Of a stretch of DNA of 64,000 bases, positions 47,816-61,500 are shown piece by piece. Numbering within the stretch: the stretch's first letter is position 1; each line of letters begins with the position of its first letter. This DNA is from Entrophospora sp. SA101 (Eukaryota; Glomeromycota; Glomeromycetes; Entrophosporales; Entrophosporaceae), in the NCBI GenBank assembly GCA_958430865.1, contig CAUDNR010002480.1:3967-67966 (forward strand). Direction: 5' to 3'. The position numbers and the translations under genes were made by a program. The notes beneath the pieces are model-generated. The model was not told the origin of the DNA, ran no database searches, and saw only the letters and a list, made by a program, of their open reading frames with translations.

Positions 47816-49439
47816 CATGAATATTTGATAGATGGAGACATTCATATATGAAGAAAGGATTAAATAACAACAAAAAGCTAAGTTATGTTTATTTTTTATC
47901 TAACCAAGATATATAATTAATTATATTCAAAAAGTAATTATTTTATTCCACTCTTGCAATGAATGGTATTAATCTTAATGATTGAATCAATCACACAAGT
48001 GGTAGCGTAAAATAATAAATTATAAATCACGGGAAATTAATATACAAATCGGAAATAATTTACAAGTAACACGAATAGTCGTATATGTGAAAGTAAATGT
48101 TATGATGGGATTCAGCAAAAACTAAAAGGTATTTTATTATTTCTGAATTTTAGTTTCATTGATAATTAATAATTATTGTTGTTTAAATAAATAATAAATA
48201 AAATGTATAAATTGTCTTTAACACTCATTTCGATCAAACCCACCTATATAATTATTGAATAATTGATAAACATTTGTTTTGCATGCTTCATAGATCTTGA
48301 CCAACACTTACTTCGATCAAAACCGCCTATATAATTATTGAATAATTGATAAACATTTGTTTTTTTGGTACTGATAATAGCAATAAACTAATCCATACCA
48401 GCTATCTCCATTCCAAATATTTCATCAATTAATTCTAAAGTTCAACCTTGTTCAATTTCTAGTATTATCACTCAACTAACTACAGGAAATTATAATTCTT
48501 AACATGTTGTCAAATTAAAAATCGTATGATGCAATTGGTGTTGTACATAATGCAAAGTACAAGATGATGATTAATACTAATATACAATTTGGTTCTTTTA
48601 ATTGAAAAAAATTTAGTACATCTCAATATTATTTAAAGATGGAAGAATTTGAATTTGAATTTATCCACTGATTTGTGCAACATTTTAGGGTATGAACAAA
48701 TTTAACAAATTTATGATAAAATTTCTAAGGGCTATAGTTACAACGGATTTTGTTAATATATACTATTATTATTGTTATTTTTTTTTTTTTATTAACAATA
48801 TGGTTGGCTCGGTCTAAAGGCCTCCTCCCATTACTACGCCATGCGCTCATTCAAAAAAGGGCCTTCATGTGATTTTGGGTTTCATTACTGCCATAACGTT
48901 CATGAACTAGTCTAGATTCAGAAATGATATTGGCGCTCGAAATTAGTAGTTAACGATCTATTAGGGAAACCGAAAATTTTTCGTGTAAATTTTTATCCTT
49001 ACGTACTCATTTCAAAAAACAAAACCAATATTTTATATTAAAAAAATCATTAAAATATTATAAATTATAAAATCAGACAGTTTCAAAATTTTTAATGTGA
49101 GTATATATTTTGAGTCAAATTATGTTCTTTTTATTGCAAATCATAGGGTCAAGTTATATATATATTAAACTTAATTTTGGTCATATAACAAACAGGAATT
49201 TTTGTTACTGACCTATTACTATCTATAAAGTTTGCGGGGTCCTGGTTGGCCATGGTACCAATCCATTGATGGTAACATTTTAACCACATTTAGTATGTTA
49301 TTAACGGCAATGGACCAGACTAAACTCATTGGTCTCTGCAATTTTTCTCTTCCAACAATTTATCATTATTAAAAATAATTCGTTTAGGAGTGTATTCTGA
49401 TCTGTTATTCACTTATAAATACATATTTCTAATTCAATA
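47816..49439. other. gene-free mirror stretch
   Basis: Mirror of 34065-35689, including the direct repeat units at 48221-48280 and 48304-48363. Confidence 0.4.
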
Positions 49440-50178
49440 ATGTATAATCATGGAACCAGAATCAAAAATTTTGTGTATATATTGATTATTGTGATTATTA
49501 TGATTATTAGTTTAAGGTATTGGACTACTGAGAAATCTGAACCTCCTCCTCCCATCCCAGAATTTCCAAGAAACCCTACGATACATAGAAGGTAATTATT
49601 TCATTTCGATTTCTCTCTTTATTATATTCTATATTGCTGTTTTTATAAATAATAATAATATCCTTTTTATTCGGTCAGATAAGGAAAGAATTGGAAAGTT
49701 ATAAAATATGGAAGGTGATTATAAATGGCTTCTTAACATGAAATGTCCCGTGCATGGATACTCGTGTCCTAGTGGCGGTGTCACTCAGAGTATCGAATCA
49801 GGTGTCTATATACTTGATAACAATAAAGCAGACATTGATAGATTCATTGAAAATATTTTCAGCAATCTCGACTCTAATGTCAGACATTTACTTGAATCAA
49901 GACTTAAAGAAATATCATATGCCAAAGGTGCAGCCTGGACAAAAGATAATGTCCGTACAAATTCTGAGGTGGACGATCACATCTCTGGAACTTATTATGT
50001 GCTTTACTCTGATGAATCACCAGATCAGCCAAATAAACGTCGAATTTTTACTACAGTAGTTCAAAATACCATATCCGCTGGATCTGGTCATTATTTTAGT
50101 GCAGAAAATTTTAACGGAAAACACATCGAGCATGCGCTAATGTATTTACTCTACAAAGATGTTAAAAAAAGCAGTTGA
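49440..50178 (+). pseudogene. unknown-family gene, N-terminal exon out of frame (mirror copy)
   Basis: Exon-like segment 49440-49591 (hydrophobic N-terminus) and domain ORF 49708-50178, with the acceptor at 49678. The same frame conflict and immediate TAA occur as in the left copy, so the lesion predates the duplication or is shared by assembly. It is paralogous to 42655-43365, which lies ~6 kb away. Confidence 0.5.
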
Positions 50179-51845
50179 TATAACATATAAATACTTGGAT
50201 TTTGTAATTTATTTTTTTCATATATTATTATTGCGATAAATTTATTTTTCGAAAAATATATATTTCATATTAAAGATATTTTTAACAGGTTGTATTTTTA
50301 TTAAATATATAAAGGGAATTTTGACACTATCTAAATGAAATCTATGTGGAATTCGCAAATCACATATTAATATGTGAAATTAGATAAACCCGATCAAAAG
50401 GAATTTCGCATCCAAACATTTAATTGTTATTATAGATTTTAATTTCCAATTTCACATATAACAGTACCGATTCGAATAGTCATATACAAGGGTTCTATTT
50501 AAATATGAAGTAATTGGGAAAGTCTCCAAGTTGTCACTCTTTCCTCCAAACCATTTTGTCAAAAGCTGAGAAACCCACACGGTCACCCAAGCAAATATAG
50601 CTACTCTTGGCAGTTTGAGTTTGACAAATTTGACCATGACCTTATGTCCTTCCCGTGCTTTGAAAATGAGTGATAATTCTAACAGTTGAGAGCCTTTGCA
50701 CTTGATGCATTGGAATAAAATAGAATATGGAAGAAATAGAGTGCTGCGTCAAAATCCTTACTTGCTTAGATGTGTTATTGAAGAATCTCAACCAACAGAT
50801 GAAACTAGAATTTGTAAAAGGTTCTATTTTTTTTTAGAAAAACTCTTTATTACATCGTTCCTTAGTATTGTAGAATAAAATTATAGCGTTTTTTCTTCTA
50901 TCTTGTGTGGCTGTAAAGCAATATTTCTGATGTCGACTTATCCTAAACTATTAAACGATCCTGAAGTATAATTGTTGTTATGTCATTGTTTTTATGAAAA
51001 CATTTTAAAAATCAATTTAATTAATTACATCAGATTACTATAATCGCACCTATCAATTGATAATTACAACAACACGTTCGAACAAATAGAAGTTGTGCCC
51101 ATTGAATATTCATTCGTTTTATATCCATTCAATCAATTAAATTCAATATTCAGATAATCATTTGGTGAATAATTAAAATATATTCATTGTTAACAAAAAC
51201 TAAATTTATTTATCAAAAAAAAAATCTTTTCAAATAAGAGTGGATCAAGTTTTAAGTGTGTAATATAATTAGATGTAGATTCACCAACACATACTAAAAC
51301 ATTACAAGGAAAAATAATATCAAAACTTCAGAGACATTGAATTGACAAATAGCTTCTTTAAATTTTTCTCCATCTTTTACAATTTCAGTCTTTTCCATCA
51401 AGTTCCATATCTAAAACTTGACTTCTTAGAACCATCCTTTACTTCAAAATATGAGCAGTAGAAAATTCATCCCTTCTCATTATTGTATTATTTATTACTT
51501 TCTCCTATTATAGTGATTGAAGGCTCTTCTTCCATTTAAATTTAATTAATTAGATGAATGAGAATGTATTACATTCGGTCAAATCAATTCATTGGATGGG
51601 AACCTCCACGAACAATGATAAAATAAAATTAACTTGCATCTATTTTCCAATGATTGGATCAAATCACAAACTTTTTTTCGACATTATTATCACATATTCT
51701 CTGTTAGGTTGAGATTCAAGTAATTAATATTGCGATATTATTTGTCGCAGTACTTCTAATTTTGCGCCGAGAAGTTTTTAGAGCAAAAAATAAATATATA
51801 GAGAGTAATTTTTTTTTTGTAAAGGACGATATACGGATATAATTA
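50179..51845. other. gene-free mirror stretch
   Basis: Mirror of 31659-33325, with the same two unassigned open frames at 50452-50637 and 50696-50878. Confidence 0.35.
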
Positions 51846-52093
51846 AAGTGTAAAGTGCGGGAGAAAATCATAAAATTGTATCACTTGAGTTATATATTCT
51901 TTTTTAATTTTTATCACTGATAATCCAAACGGCTTTACGAACTTCACTAAAACCACATTTTCAATATTTTTGAATTCATAAATGGAATCAATTCAATATA
52001 ATGTATATCCTCTGTATATTTTTTTTACATACATAAAAGAAATCTTGCTATTTCTTTATTTCCACTTAGCTCATCTTCTTTTTTTCTTTTCAG
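51846..52093 (-). pseudogene. protein kinase N-lobe relic (mirror copy)
   Basis: Reverse complement of 31411-31658, with the same stops and the same GFSEVRKAVW string on the minus strand. Confidence 0.6.
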
Positions 52094-52234
52094 TCTATCA
52101 AATAGTTTGTTAAATAGTAGTAATAAATGATACGACGGAGATTTTTACTATATCAAACGAATTTGATTGGATGATAAGCAAAATTTATTAATTGACAAGC
52201 TACTTTTTAAATATTAAATATTAACAAATTAATA

Positions 52235-52731
52235 ATGACTTCTGAAAATAATAACAATACACTTGACACACTGCGTCAAGAAGCTCGTAGTAAACAGATT
52301 ATTGGTAACAATAGTATTAAATTTAACAAAGCTCCACTTTTTTCCCCACATTCCAGGCCATATTATATATTTAGCGTAGGAATAACACTTGGTAAGAAAA
52401 CTATCTTCCATTCAAAACTAAATTGACCAAGTTGTTTTAATTAGTTTAGTTCATCGATTCATTCGTGCTTTTACTATTTTTAGTTACAGGTGTATATTTA
52501 GTATTATATGCAGATTTTGATCAAAAAGATCATTGTTTTATACCGGTAGTTATATATATATATATATATATATGTATACATGTATTTTTATGCTTTAAAA
52601 AAAAATTTTATTTTTAATAAATAATTTATTTTAATTTGTAGATTAGAAGATGGTACAAAAGTAAGATGGATTCATTTTGGACTCTTAGTGATAAAGAAAA
52701 AAAAGAATTAAAAGAACAGGGAAAGATATAA
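52235..52731 (+). CDS. small single-pass membrane protein, unknown function (mirror copy)
   Basis: Exons 52235-52391, 52484-52545 and 52642-52731 give 102 aa, identical to the product of 30773-31269. This arm shows the gene on the plus strand: ATGACTTCTG start, donors GTAAGA and GTAGTT, acceptors tttttag and atttgtag, TAA stop. If both arms are real the gene is present twice. Confidence 0.75.
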
Positions 52732-52824
52732 TCAATTATAGATTATTTAAACAGAAAGAAATAAAGCTTTTTAATTTTATAAATTTTATAATTTATAATT
52801 GTTTTTATTCTTTGAAAAATCTTT

Positions 52825-53903
52825 TTATCCAACTAATAAATTATGACTTCCACCAACTAGATATCCAACAAAACATTCATCTAACATTAATTCATAATTA
52901 ATCCATGCATGAATATCCACTGATTAATAAATAATAAATAAGATTAATTTTTCTCATCCATCTTTTCAAAAAACAAAATGATAAAAAAAATTATTTATCA
53001 AATGAGCCTGCTTACTAAATAATTTTGTTCCATCCTTTCCTGCTCCTCGCATTAATTCTTTTTCGCCTAAAAAGTTCAGTTACAAAGATTTTTTAATTAA
53101 TTTCTTCTTTTTTTACACATCACATAAATTTAATTCCCATTGCCATCTTATCTTATTAATTTGAAAACTACATTAAAAAATACGCCATCCATTTCTATAC
53201 TAACCACCAGGATGAAATTTTATATATGGAGTAATGTTATATATCTTTCCATTAAACGCTGACCATGCATCATCTCTTCTATTATGTTTCTTTAATTCTT
53301 CAAGTGTATAATTTCTTATTTCTGAAACTCCCTAATAATAAAAAATATTAGTCATAAATTAATTAGCAATCCCGTTCAAACAAACACATAACATATCTTA
53401 CTTTTAAATCGACTCCACTACTCTTAAGTTTTGCCCAATCCAGAGATGAATGTCCAGGTTCTAGTATAATTTTTTTCCGCAATTTATTAGATTTCTCTAT
53501 AGGAGTCAACTTTTTAGACTTGCTTACTGTTAGTGATGATGATGATGATGATGATGATGATGCTGATGGATTTATTGGTGATTTGGCACGTTGTGGACTA
53601 TTTATCATTGGAAATGTTGTTGTTGACTCTGTTATAATTAACAACAAAATTAGTAGTTAATCACGTCGGTTTGGACCATGCGTGTATATGTATGTATGTA
53701 TAAAAGTGTTTTCTACCATCATTAACCGAGATTACAAGATTTGAATTAATAGTTATGGGTACATCGATTTCAGGATTGTTGGTTGAATTTGAAGAAGTCG
53801 CCTCTATCTTTACATCACTTTCTTGCTCATTGTCCACTGCAGAATTTTGTTCGGTGGGATCGCTGAATACACTATTATAAAGTCTAGAAGCTAAAGAATA
53901 CAT
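52825..53903 (-). CDS. cytochrome b5 domain protein (mirror copy)
   Basis: Reverse complement of 29601-30679 with all five exons intact (53903-53717, 53628-53402, 53331-53205, 53066-53016, 52919-52825). The predicted 228 aa product is the same, with HPGG and IHAW haem-ligand motifs. The same-length (aaat)n tract sits upstream of its start. Confidence 0.87.
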
Positions 53904-53934
53904 TGTATTTTATAATAAATAAATAAATAAATAA

Positions 53935-53969
<35 letters not shown>

Positions 53970-54201
53970 AATAATGAATGAATGAATTCTTGATCAAAAA
54001 ATTAATTCTAACGTTATGTCGTACTTGATTCGGATTCGGTAAAATAATAATTATAATAGTAATAGTAATAGTAATAGTAAATTTTATAATAGTAAATTTT
54101 ATAATAGTAATAATTTAATTGACAGCCAACTCAAAATTGGGCACGTTTTTTTTATTATTATATTTTTTTTTCTTTGAAAATTATTTTTTTATAATTCAAG
54201 A

Positions 54202-54975
54202 TGTGGCTATCAGATACTCAAAGTATGTAAATTTCAACAGATTTTCCTTTTCTGTAATCACAACGATTCATAACAATATTTGTTTTCTATTAAATATAAA
54301 GAGATTGGAGTTGGTTTAACAGCATTCGGAACATTATTTATGTTCCTTGGTGTTGTGTTATTCTTTGATGGTGGCTTATTGGCAATCGGAAATGTATGTT
54401 TTCATATTTTAATTTTAAATAATAACTTTTTTTGATAAACTTAATTAGTCATTCGTTAATTTATTTTCCCTTTATAAAATATATTATTAAAGATACTATT
54501 TTTATCAGGAATATTATTAATTATAGGATTTGATAAAACGATTGCTTTTTTTTCACGTAAAGATAAAATTCGTGGAACCATATGTTTCTTTGGTGGGATT
54601 GTATTGGTATTTGTTAAATGGCCTTTCCTAGGAATAATTATTGAACTTTTTGGGGTTTTCAATTTATTTGGGTAAATAGAAAAAAAAGACTATTCTTAAT
54701 TGATACTTTGAATTAATTATACAAGATCATTAACTTTAATAATAATAACATCATTATTACAATTGATTCTTAGTGATTTTTTCCCAGTTATAGTAAGAGT
54801 TCTTAGAAGAATTCCTTTAATTGGAAATATACTTAGTGCACCAGGAATTGCACAGGTAAAATAAAATTCATAATGAATAGATAAATCAAACAATAATTAA
54901 TTGACTGATTATTTATTTATTTTCTTTTGTCCTTAGTTTGTAGATAAATTAACAGGTGCTAAATTACCAGTATAA
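54202..54975 (+). CDS. GOT1: Got1 vesicle-transport membrane protein (mirror copy)
   Basis: Exons 54202-54223, 54302-54393, 54493-54671, 54774-54855 and 54937-54975 give 137 aa with a TAA at 54973-54975. The first exon is only 22 nt (MWLSDTQ plus one base). The product is identical to the left copy. Confidence 0.93.
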
Positions 54976-55271
54976 ATCAAAAAATATATTATAATTACTA
55001 ATTAATCTTCAATCAAACACACAATATTATTATTATTACTATTATTTATAATTAATATTTCCAACATTTGTATAATTAACCTTAATTTTATAATATTTAA
55101 AAAAAATTTAGACATTATTCTTTCTATAAACAATATATAATACATCAATCATCCTATAGATAAATAATATAATAATATATACATCAAAAAACATTTTATT
55201 TTATTATTATTTGTGAAAAACATAAATAAATATATTAAATGTAAAAATTAATAATATAAATTTTATTTTAT
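54976..55271. other. GOT1/uS15m convergent intergenic (mirror copy)
   Basis: AT-rich 3' region between convergent genes. It is ~296 bp and equals 28233-28528 of the left arm. No gene. Confidence 0.4.
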
Positions 55272-56367
55272 TTATATTACAATTTCTCCTTCGATAACAC
55301 TTGCATCCAATCCTAATCTCTCGAGACATTTATAATATCGTTCTAAATTTACCCTTTTTAAATACTTTAAAATCTTTTGTCTTTTATGTACTAAATGTCT
55401 TAATGAACGATAATTATCAAGATCTTTATGAAACTTCTTGAAGTGATCATGTAGATTTAAAATTCGAACAGTATATACCGCGGCTAAATATATTATATGT
55501 TTTAGTAAAAACATTAATCAATTATTATTTATTAAAGATTATTTCACATGTATTTATATATATGTAAATAAATCTTTGTAAAAACAAAAATACCTTGAAC
55601 TTCTGGTGTTCCTGTATTTCTCTCATTTCCGCCAAATTCCTCTATTGCCTTTTGTATATTATACAACTGTATAGCCTTGGCATCTGAATTTTGTAAACTT
55701 ACAAGTTTTTTTAACACTTGAACTTTTTCAATCTCAGTTTTTTCACGTACTTTGATCTCCAAAGATTTTCCATCTAAAGTCTCAGTACTGCTATTTTCAT
55801 CATCAATTTTATTTGCAGAATCTAAAATCGTGGGCGGATTCTTAATGTCAGTTGTTGTTTCAGTTGCTGCAACAGCTTTAGGTGTAATCTCAAATAAAAA
55901 TTTTTCATCTTTTTTATTGAGTAAAAAATTATTAAAACCAGAAGGAGTATTTAACGCCGTGGTAGTAGTTGACGACGCTGCTGATGCCACTTTGAAAATT
56001 TCATCGGGTTTAAGTAATGATCGGGTGAAGGGTGTGGGTCTTCCTACAATTGGGTCTGGTTTTTTTGATGATTCTTCTAATTTTCGTTGTTTTTCTGCCT
56101 TATGCTTTTTTGTTTTTTGTAGTGAACGAAGTCCTCCTTTCAAAGCTGGCGAGGTGGTATATATGCTACATCGATTAACTTTATTACATAATATCACATA
56201 TATAGATCTTGATGGGTTAATATCTTTCTTTGTGTTTAATTTTTTTGAATTATAAAAAAGAGAGATTGATTAATGAATTTTTAGAAACAATACTTTTTCT
56301 ATGTACCTATCAACGATGAAAAATTTGATAGTCTCGAACTGAACAATAGATTTCTTTGAAAAATCAT
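55272..56367 (-). CDS. MRPS28: mitochondrial ribosomal protein uS15m (mirror copy)
   Basis: Exons 56367-56307, 56223-55594 and 55483-55272 give 300 aa, identical to the left copy, including the presequence exon. A ribosomal protein gene in two identical copies would alter dosage if the duplication is real. Confidence 0.92.
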
Positions 56368-56743
56368 TTTTTTAAAAATTTTTATGAATCTTTTTTTATA
56401 TATCAAGGAAGATCTGCATGAATCATTTATAATACGTGAGAGAAGTGGTTCATTATTGGGGTTATTAATTTTTAAATTAAAATGAATTCCTTCTTCTGAC
56501 AATGAATCACTCTGTCAATTAGAAATCGATCTCTGTCCCCTTGGAACAATTGAAAGATTGTTTGGAAGAAGATATATTTTGGAAGCATTGAAATTTTTGG
56601 CAAAGAGCTGTTCGATCAACAGGTTACGTAACGATATTCAAAAAAAAAAAAATACACGGTAACGTCTGAAAATGACCAAGTTTTTGCATGGAAAGTATTG
56701 TAAAATATAGCAAGTTTTAAATTGATCAAAAATTTTTGACTGG

Positions 56744-56995
56744 AAAAAAATTTTTAATTATTTTTTTTTTGAGTCTTCGGGCACAAAATTCTTGAGTTTT
56801 TTCGTCAGCATAAGTTGACTTAAAAATTTTCACAATTAGCAAGGTGGTTGCAACATATTTTGCGTTATTTGTAGTAAAGCATCCAGATGTTATTTGTGCA
56901 ATGGCTAAACCCCAGCCCTTTGCATACAACAAATACAAATAGCTTTTGAATCATTCTTAAAAAATCTCGAAAATTATGATTTTTTTACTTGACAT
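56744..56995 (-). pseudogene. BED-type zinc-finger relic (mirror copy)
   Basis: Reverse complement of 26509-26760 with the same early stop and frame breaks. Confidence 0.5.
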
Positions 56996-57863
56996 ATTTA
57001 TTTGTAAACAAGTAACAACAAAAAAAGAAAAGATATGAAATTTTTTAAATATAGATTTAAACTAAATAATATCTGTTAACACACACAACATTCAGTGTTG
57101 GAAATAGGAGTTGAAAATCCCCAAATTCTCCAGAAGATAAATTGGGTCTTTCCTTTCAAACAACAAGATCTTCGAGTTCTCTGATTTTCTCACAACAAAA
57201 CATTTTTCACTATTTACAACATTCTTTATCCTTCGCCTTCAACCTTCATTTAGTCGGCGCTCACTATATAATATTCATTATAAAAATATCAGCGAAAATT
57301 TTTTGTAAAAATCATGTGATCTAATTTTATTTTGACTGGGCTTTGTAAAGAGCCATTTTTTTATTTACAGTTATTCGGTACCATCAAGTGCGCTTATAGA
57401 TTCATCGAAGCTTTCTAGGTACAAGAAAGTGGCGGTAAGCAAGAGCAAAAGTAAATTCGTAAACTAATTATTGACAAGTGCTGAATTATTTGCCCAAAAG
57501 TTAACCTGTAATCGGCATTAACCCAAAAGGCTACCTAATATCATCATTTAACAAGAATAAAAAAGCTGTAAAAGGTTTATTATATTATAATAAAATAAAA
57601 AAGATAATTAATTAATTATTGAATATTTTGTTAGGCAGGACTTCGTCAGTATTTCTTCATTTTCTCACTATCTCATCCGCTCCTTCGTCAATTTTCACAT
57701 TTATCTTTTCATCCATTATCCACCTCTATTTATTTCTTTGTTCACCACCTCTTCATTTTGTCATTATAACATTTCCATTTTTTCATTATCTCTTTATTTA
57801 TTTTCTCATCCACTTCTTTATTTAATTCATTCCTTAGATGGAAATGTAACCATTATTGAAGAA
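56996..57863. other. gene-free mirror stretch
   Basis: Mirror of 25641-26508. Pyrimidine-rich on this strand at ~57640-57825. No gene. Confidence 0.4.
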
Positions 57864-58216
57864 TGAGGTTTAGTCATAGTGCACAATGTGCAAAAAATGT
57901 CAGTATCAATGCGGAGAATGCGTGTGATAGATAAATGGAAACTTGACCATAAAGAATCTGCTAAATTAAGTAGATTTTTAGATGGCATTCAGTACACTTG
58001 CGGGAACTCTTTCAAAGGCTTAACCTCAGAAGTTCAACAAGATGAGTTCTCGGGATTATTTTTAAAAGTAAAAGTCAATGATAAATTAAATTCGCAAAAG
58101 TAGCATGGAAATTTAATATTATTCATGTAAATAAGATATGTTTTGTTTGTGGTGAACAATGTGAATTTTATTATTATTACTCTAGTCCAAATAGTCAAAA
58201 GGCAAAGAAATGTTAA
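57864..58216 (+). pseudogene. Cys-rich small protein relic (mirror copy)
   Basis: Plus-strand view of the left relic: CTMCKKCQYQCGECV, then the 74-codon frame at 57879-58103, then CFVCGEQCEF and a stop at 58214-58216. The frame breaks are identical. Confidence 0.4.
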
Positions 58217-58523
58217 TATTATTTGATCACGTGAAAGAAAATTTCAAAAAAAAGTGACCCGGATGACCCAACAATCAATATAATAAAGATGGTACACTTC
58301 TTTTCTTAGAAAAAGTAGGATTTTATTTAATAATAATAATAAAGATAGTAAAATAAAAAAATTAAATATTTAACAAAAGAAAATAGAAATTAAATATTAA
58401 TAATAATAATAATAATAACAATAATGTAAAAAGATATACACTGCTCGCTACTATTACTGTTGTTACAATTATTATTATTGCTATTAATAACTAACTGATC
58501 GATCAACTAAGGTTTGATATATA

Positions 58524-61500
58524 TTACATTGTTGACCACCCTCCAACATCAAATATTTGTTCAATTTTTCTTGCAATTTGTACTGGAACACCGTGCGTTA
58601 TCCATAATCTACGAATTTCGTCATACCTTTTTTGATTAAGATATTGAGGTTTGCCGCGTCTTAGAAAATATTATAAATAATAAATAAAATAATTAGCAAT
58701 AGATATTATTGATTAAACGAATAGTTCTAACAATAATAATAATTACTTTAATCCATGATCAACTTCTCCGTGTGTGTCAAGATATGGTGCATTCATAAAA
58801 CATCCATTATCGTTATGAAGTAATAATAATACACATTTTTTCACTAATAGATAAATCCCTTTATCGCCGCCACAACTAAATTGGAAATGAAACGTTTTGT
58901 GTTAATATTAATTATTAATCATTGATTAATGAATGAGTTATCAAATTTCATTTTACCTTCTAGCATGATTATTGCATTCACCTCTTTCTGATTCAAAACA
59001 ACAATAACTCTGACTACAAACAAATGCACCACACAATAAACACAATGCAGGTTCATTTGGTATAGTATTACACTTTTTACACACTCTTCTCATGCTTTCT
59101 TCAAACAAAAAGTCTAGCCTTTTTGGTAAACCAATAAGCTCAAATATAGCTGGATGATTAAGTTGAATATCTATGAAATATGGGTCATTCGCTGATGTTT
59201 GTGAGCTACTGCGAATGGCCACGCTGCTTGATACAAGCAAGTTTGTTGTATTATTTCTATCTATTGGCGTTGTGACTGATTGTGTGAAGGGTAGTGATAA
59301 CTCTTGTCGAAGCACAAACAAGTGATGACACCAACCTGCAATAACTGCTAATTTTGTAAAATCCGTTGTTGTATCGGTGTTTATCGCACAAATTTCTTCT
59401 AACATTGAAGGAAGTCTCAACAATTTACATAGCCTAACGAATTCTATCTCATCAGTTTTGAGTTTCTCTGTTTCAGAACTTGGAAACACAACACCAAACC
59501 TTGCGTGTAATAATATTATACATTTCCTCAAATATGGTAAACTAAATGATCTTATGATTTTTGCAAACATTTGATCGCCAATCTCATTTAAAAATTTTAA
59601 TATAATTTGATCGTTATATCCCAATTGTCTCATAATCCAGAAAGTGAAACTTCTTATTGAGTTGTTATTGTTGCTATCATTATAACAACAATTATTATTA
59701 AAACCTTGTGTACCATTTGTTTTTTGTTTTTTATTTTGCTGCTGTTGTTGCTGCTGTTCTTCTTGTTGTTGTTGTACTTGTTGATGTTGTTGTTGGTTTT
59801 TTAAAAGCTCCTTTAGTCGTGGATCTTCCGTCCATGATTTTGTGTTTTCATTAAAAGTAGATTCAATTAATGAAATAATTGTTCTGGCAATTTCTGCTAT
59901 GAATAATAAATGCATCAAATGATGTACATCATAATCCAGTGCTGTGACTGTGTACATACATAACTCAACAAGTATTAAGAAAGGATCTTCAAGTAATAAA
60001 GGTTTTACTTTTGTGAAAAGAAAACTTTTATCAAATAGTCCGTTGATCCTTCGTGTACTATCAGGTAATGGATTTGATATTATATCTTGTTCTGCTTTAT
60101 TTGGCTGTAGAAGCGGATGTTCATAGAATATTTGTTGAAGACGATGTGTTGCTATCTGTTTCAATCTTACTTCGTACTCTTGGCCTGCTAACATTATATT
60201 TAAATATGAATCTAGTGTTTCAGAAAGAATTCTAAGCAGTGTTGATGTCTGTGAATTGATTCCATTCATTAATGTTGTGACTTGTTGATTTTCATTAACC
60301 GAGTTACCAACGCCTCTCTGGCTTATCTCAATACATGATATTGTGTATCCAAATAGATCCCACATGTACTCAATATGTTTTAAAGACTTCTCTGTAGTCT
60401 GAAAAGTTATTTCCAATTTATTACTACTGACTAACTTTTCCACAACTTCTGCCAAAAGATCATACATGCGAATTGTTATAATACGATCCTCATCTAATCC
60501 ATCATTTCTTGATGCTGCTGCTGATGTTGATGACGATGATGCAGCAACTATATTTGGTTGGAATTCGTCACCAGGACCACCAATAATTGGACCACCAGTG
60601 TTATCATCTGTTGGTTGAGTCGGTGTTCTCAACATATGAACTATTTGTGAAATAAATCTACCAGCTCCACTACTATTACGTCGTCTTTGTGTTTGAGCCA
60701 AAGGTGAAAATCCAGTTGTCTGAGCCAAATCTCTAACATCAAAAGAGTTTCTTAAATTTTGTGTGTATCGCCTAGGTGGTTCATTAAAAACTGTTTGATC
60801 TAATGATTGTGCAAATGAATTTAATTTCGTCATTCCCGCCATACATTTACTATTTATCCATGTCCCAAAATCTTCTTGTACTTCCAGCACACCAGGAAAT
60901 ACTTCCTTTTTCCCTTTCCACGTTATTGGGAATAATACATTTCCTAGACTTTTGCATAAAGGACACAAGAACTCTTTACGTTTCACATCTTCTGGATGAT
61001 TTCTGGTCAATTGTAATTGATGCCTTTGTTCTAAAGATAAGAAATAATTATCAAAACATTTTACATGCATTAAATGTCCACATGTTGACGCATACATTCC
61101 TAGCCTACATGAATCTGAAGGAAATCCTTTACTTAACAATACACGTGATGATTTTGATGAATTGTCATCAGCCGAATATAGAGACGAAGCAACACCATAA
61201 GGCATACTTCTATCATATTTGTTATCTAAATTCTCTGGTAAATTAATGGTTTCAAAAACAAAATCATTGTCATTAAATGGAGTTCTTCGCATCAAAGTAG
61301 ACGGTTGAATCAATCCCAGCATTCCATATAATGATGATGAATTGGTATCCTCTTGACACACTATACAAGTTCCTGTTGGGAATGGCCAAATTGTTTCTTT
61401 TGACAAGTCACCCTCCAAATGTTCATCAGTAGTTATTTCCCATTCATCATCATACATGCCCTCATCAATATCGTAAAAACTTTCATGCTTATCTATAAAG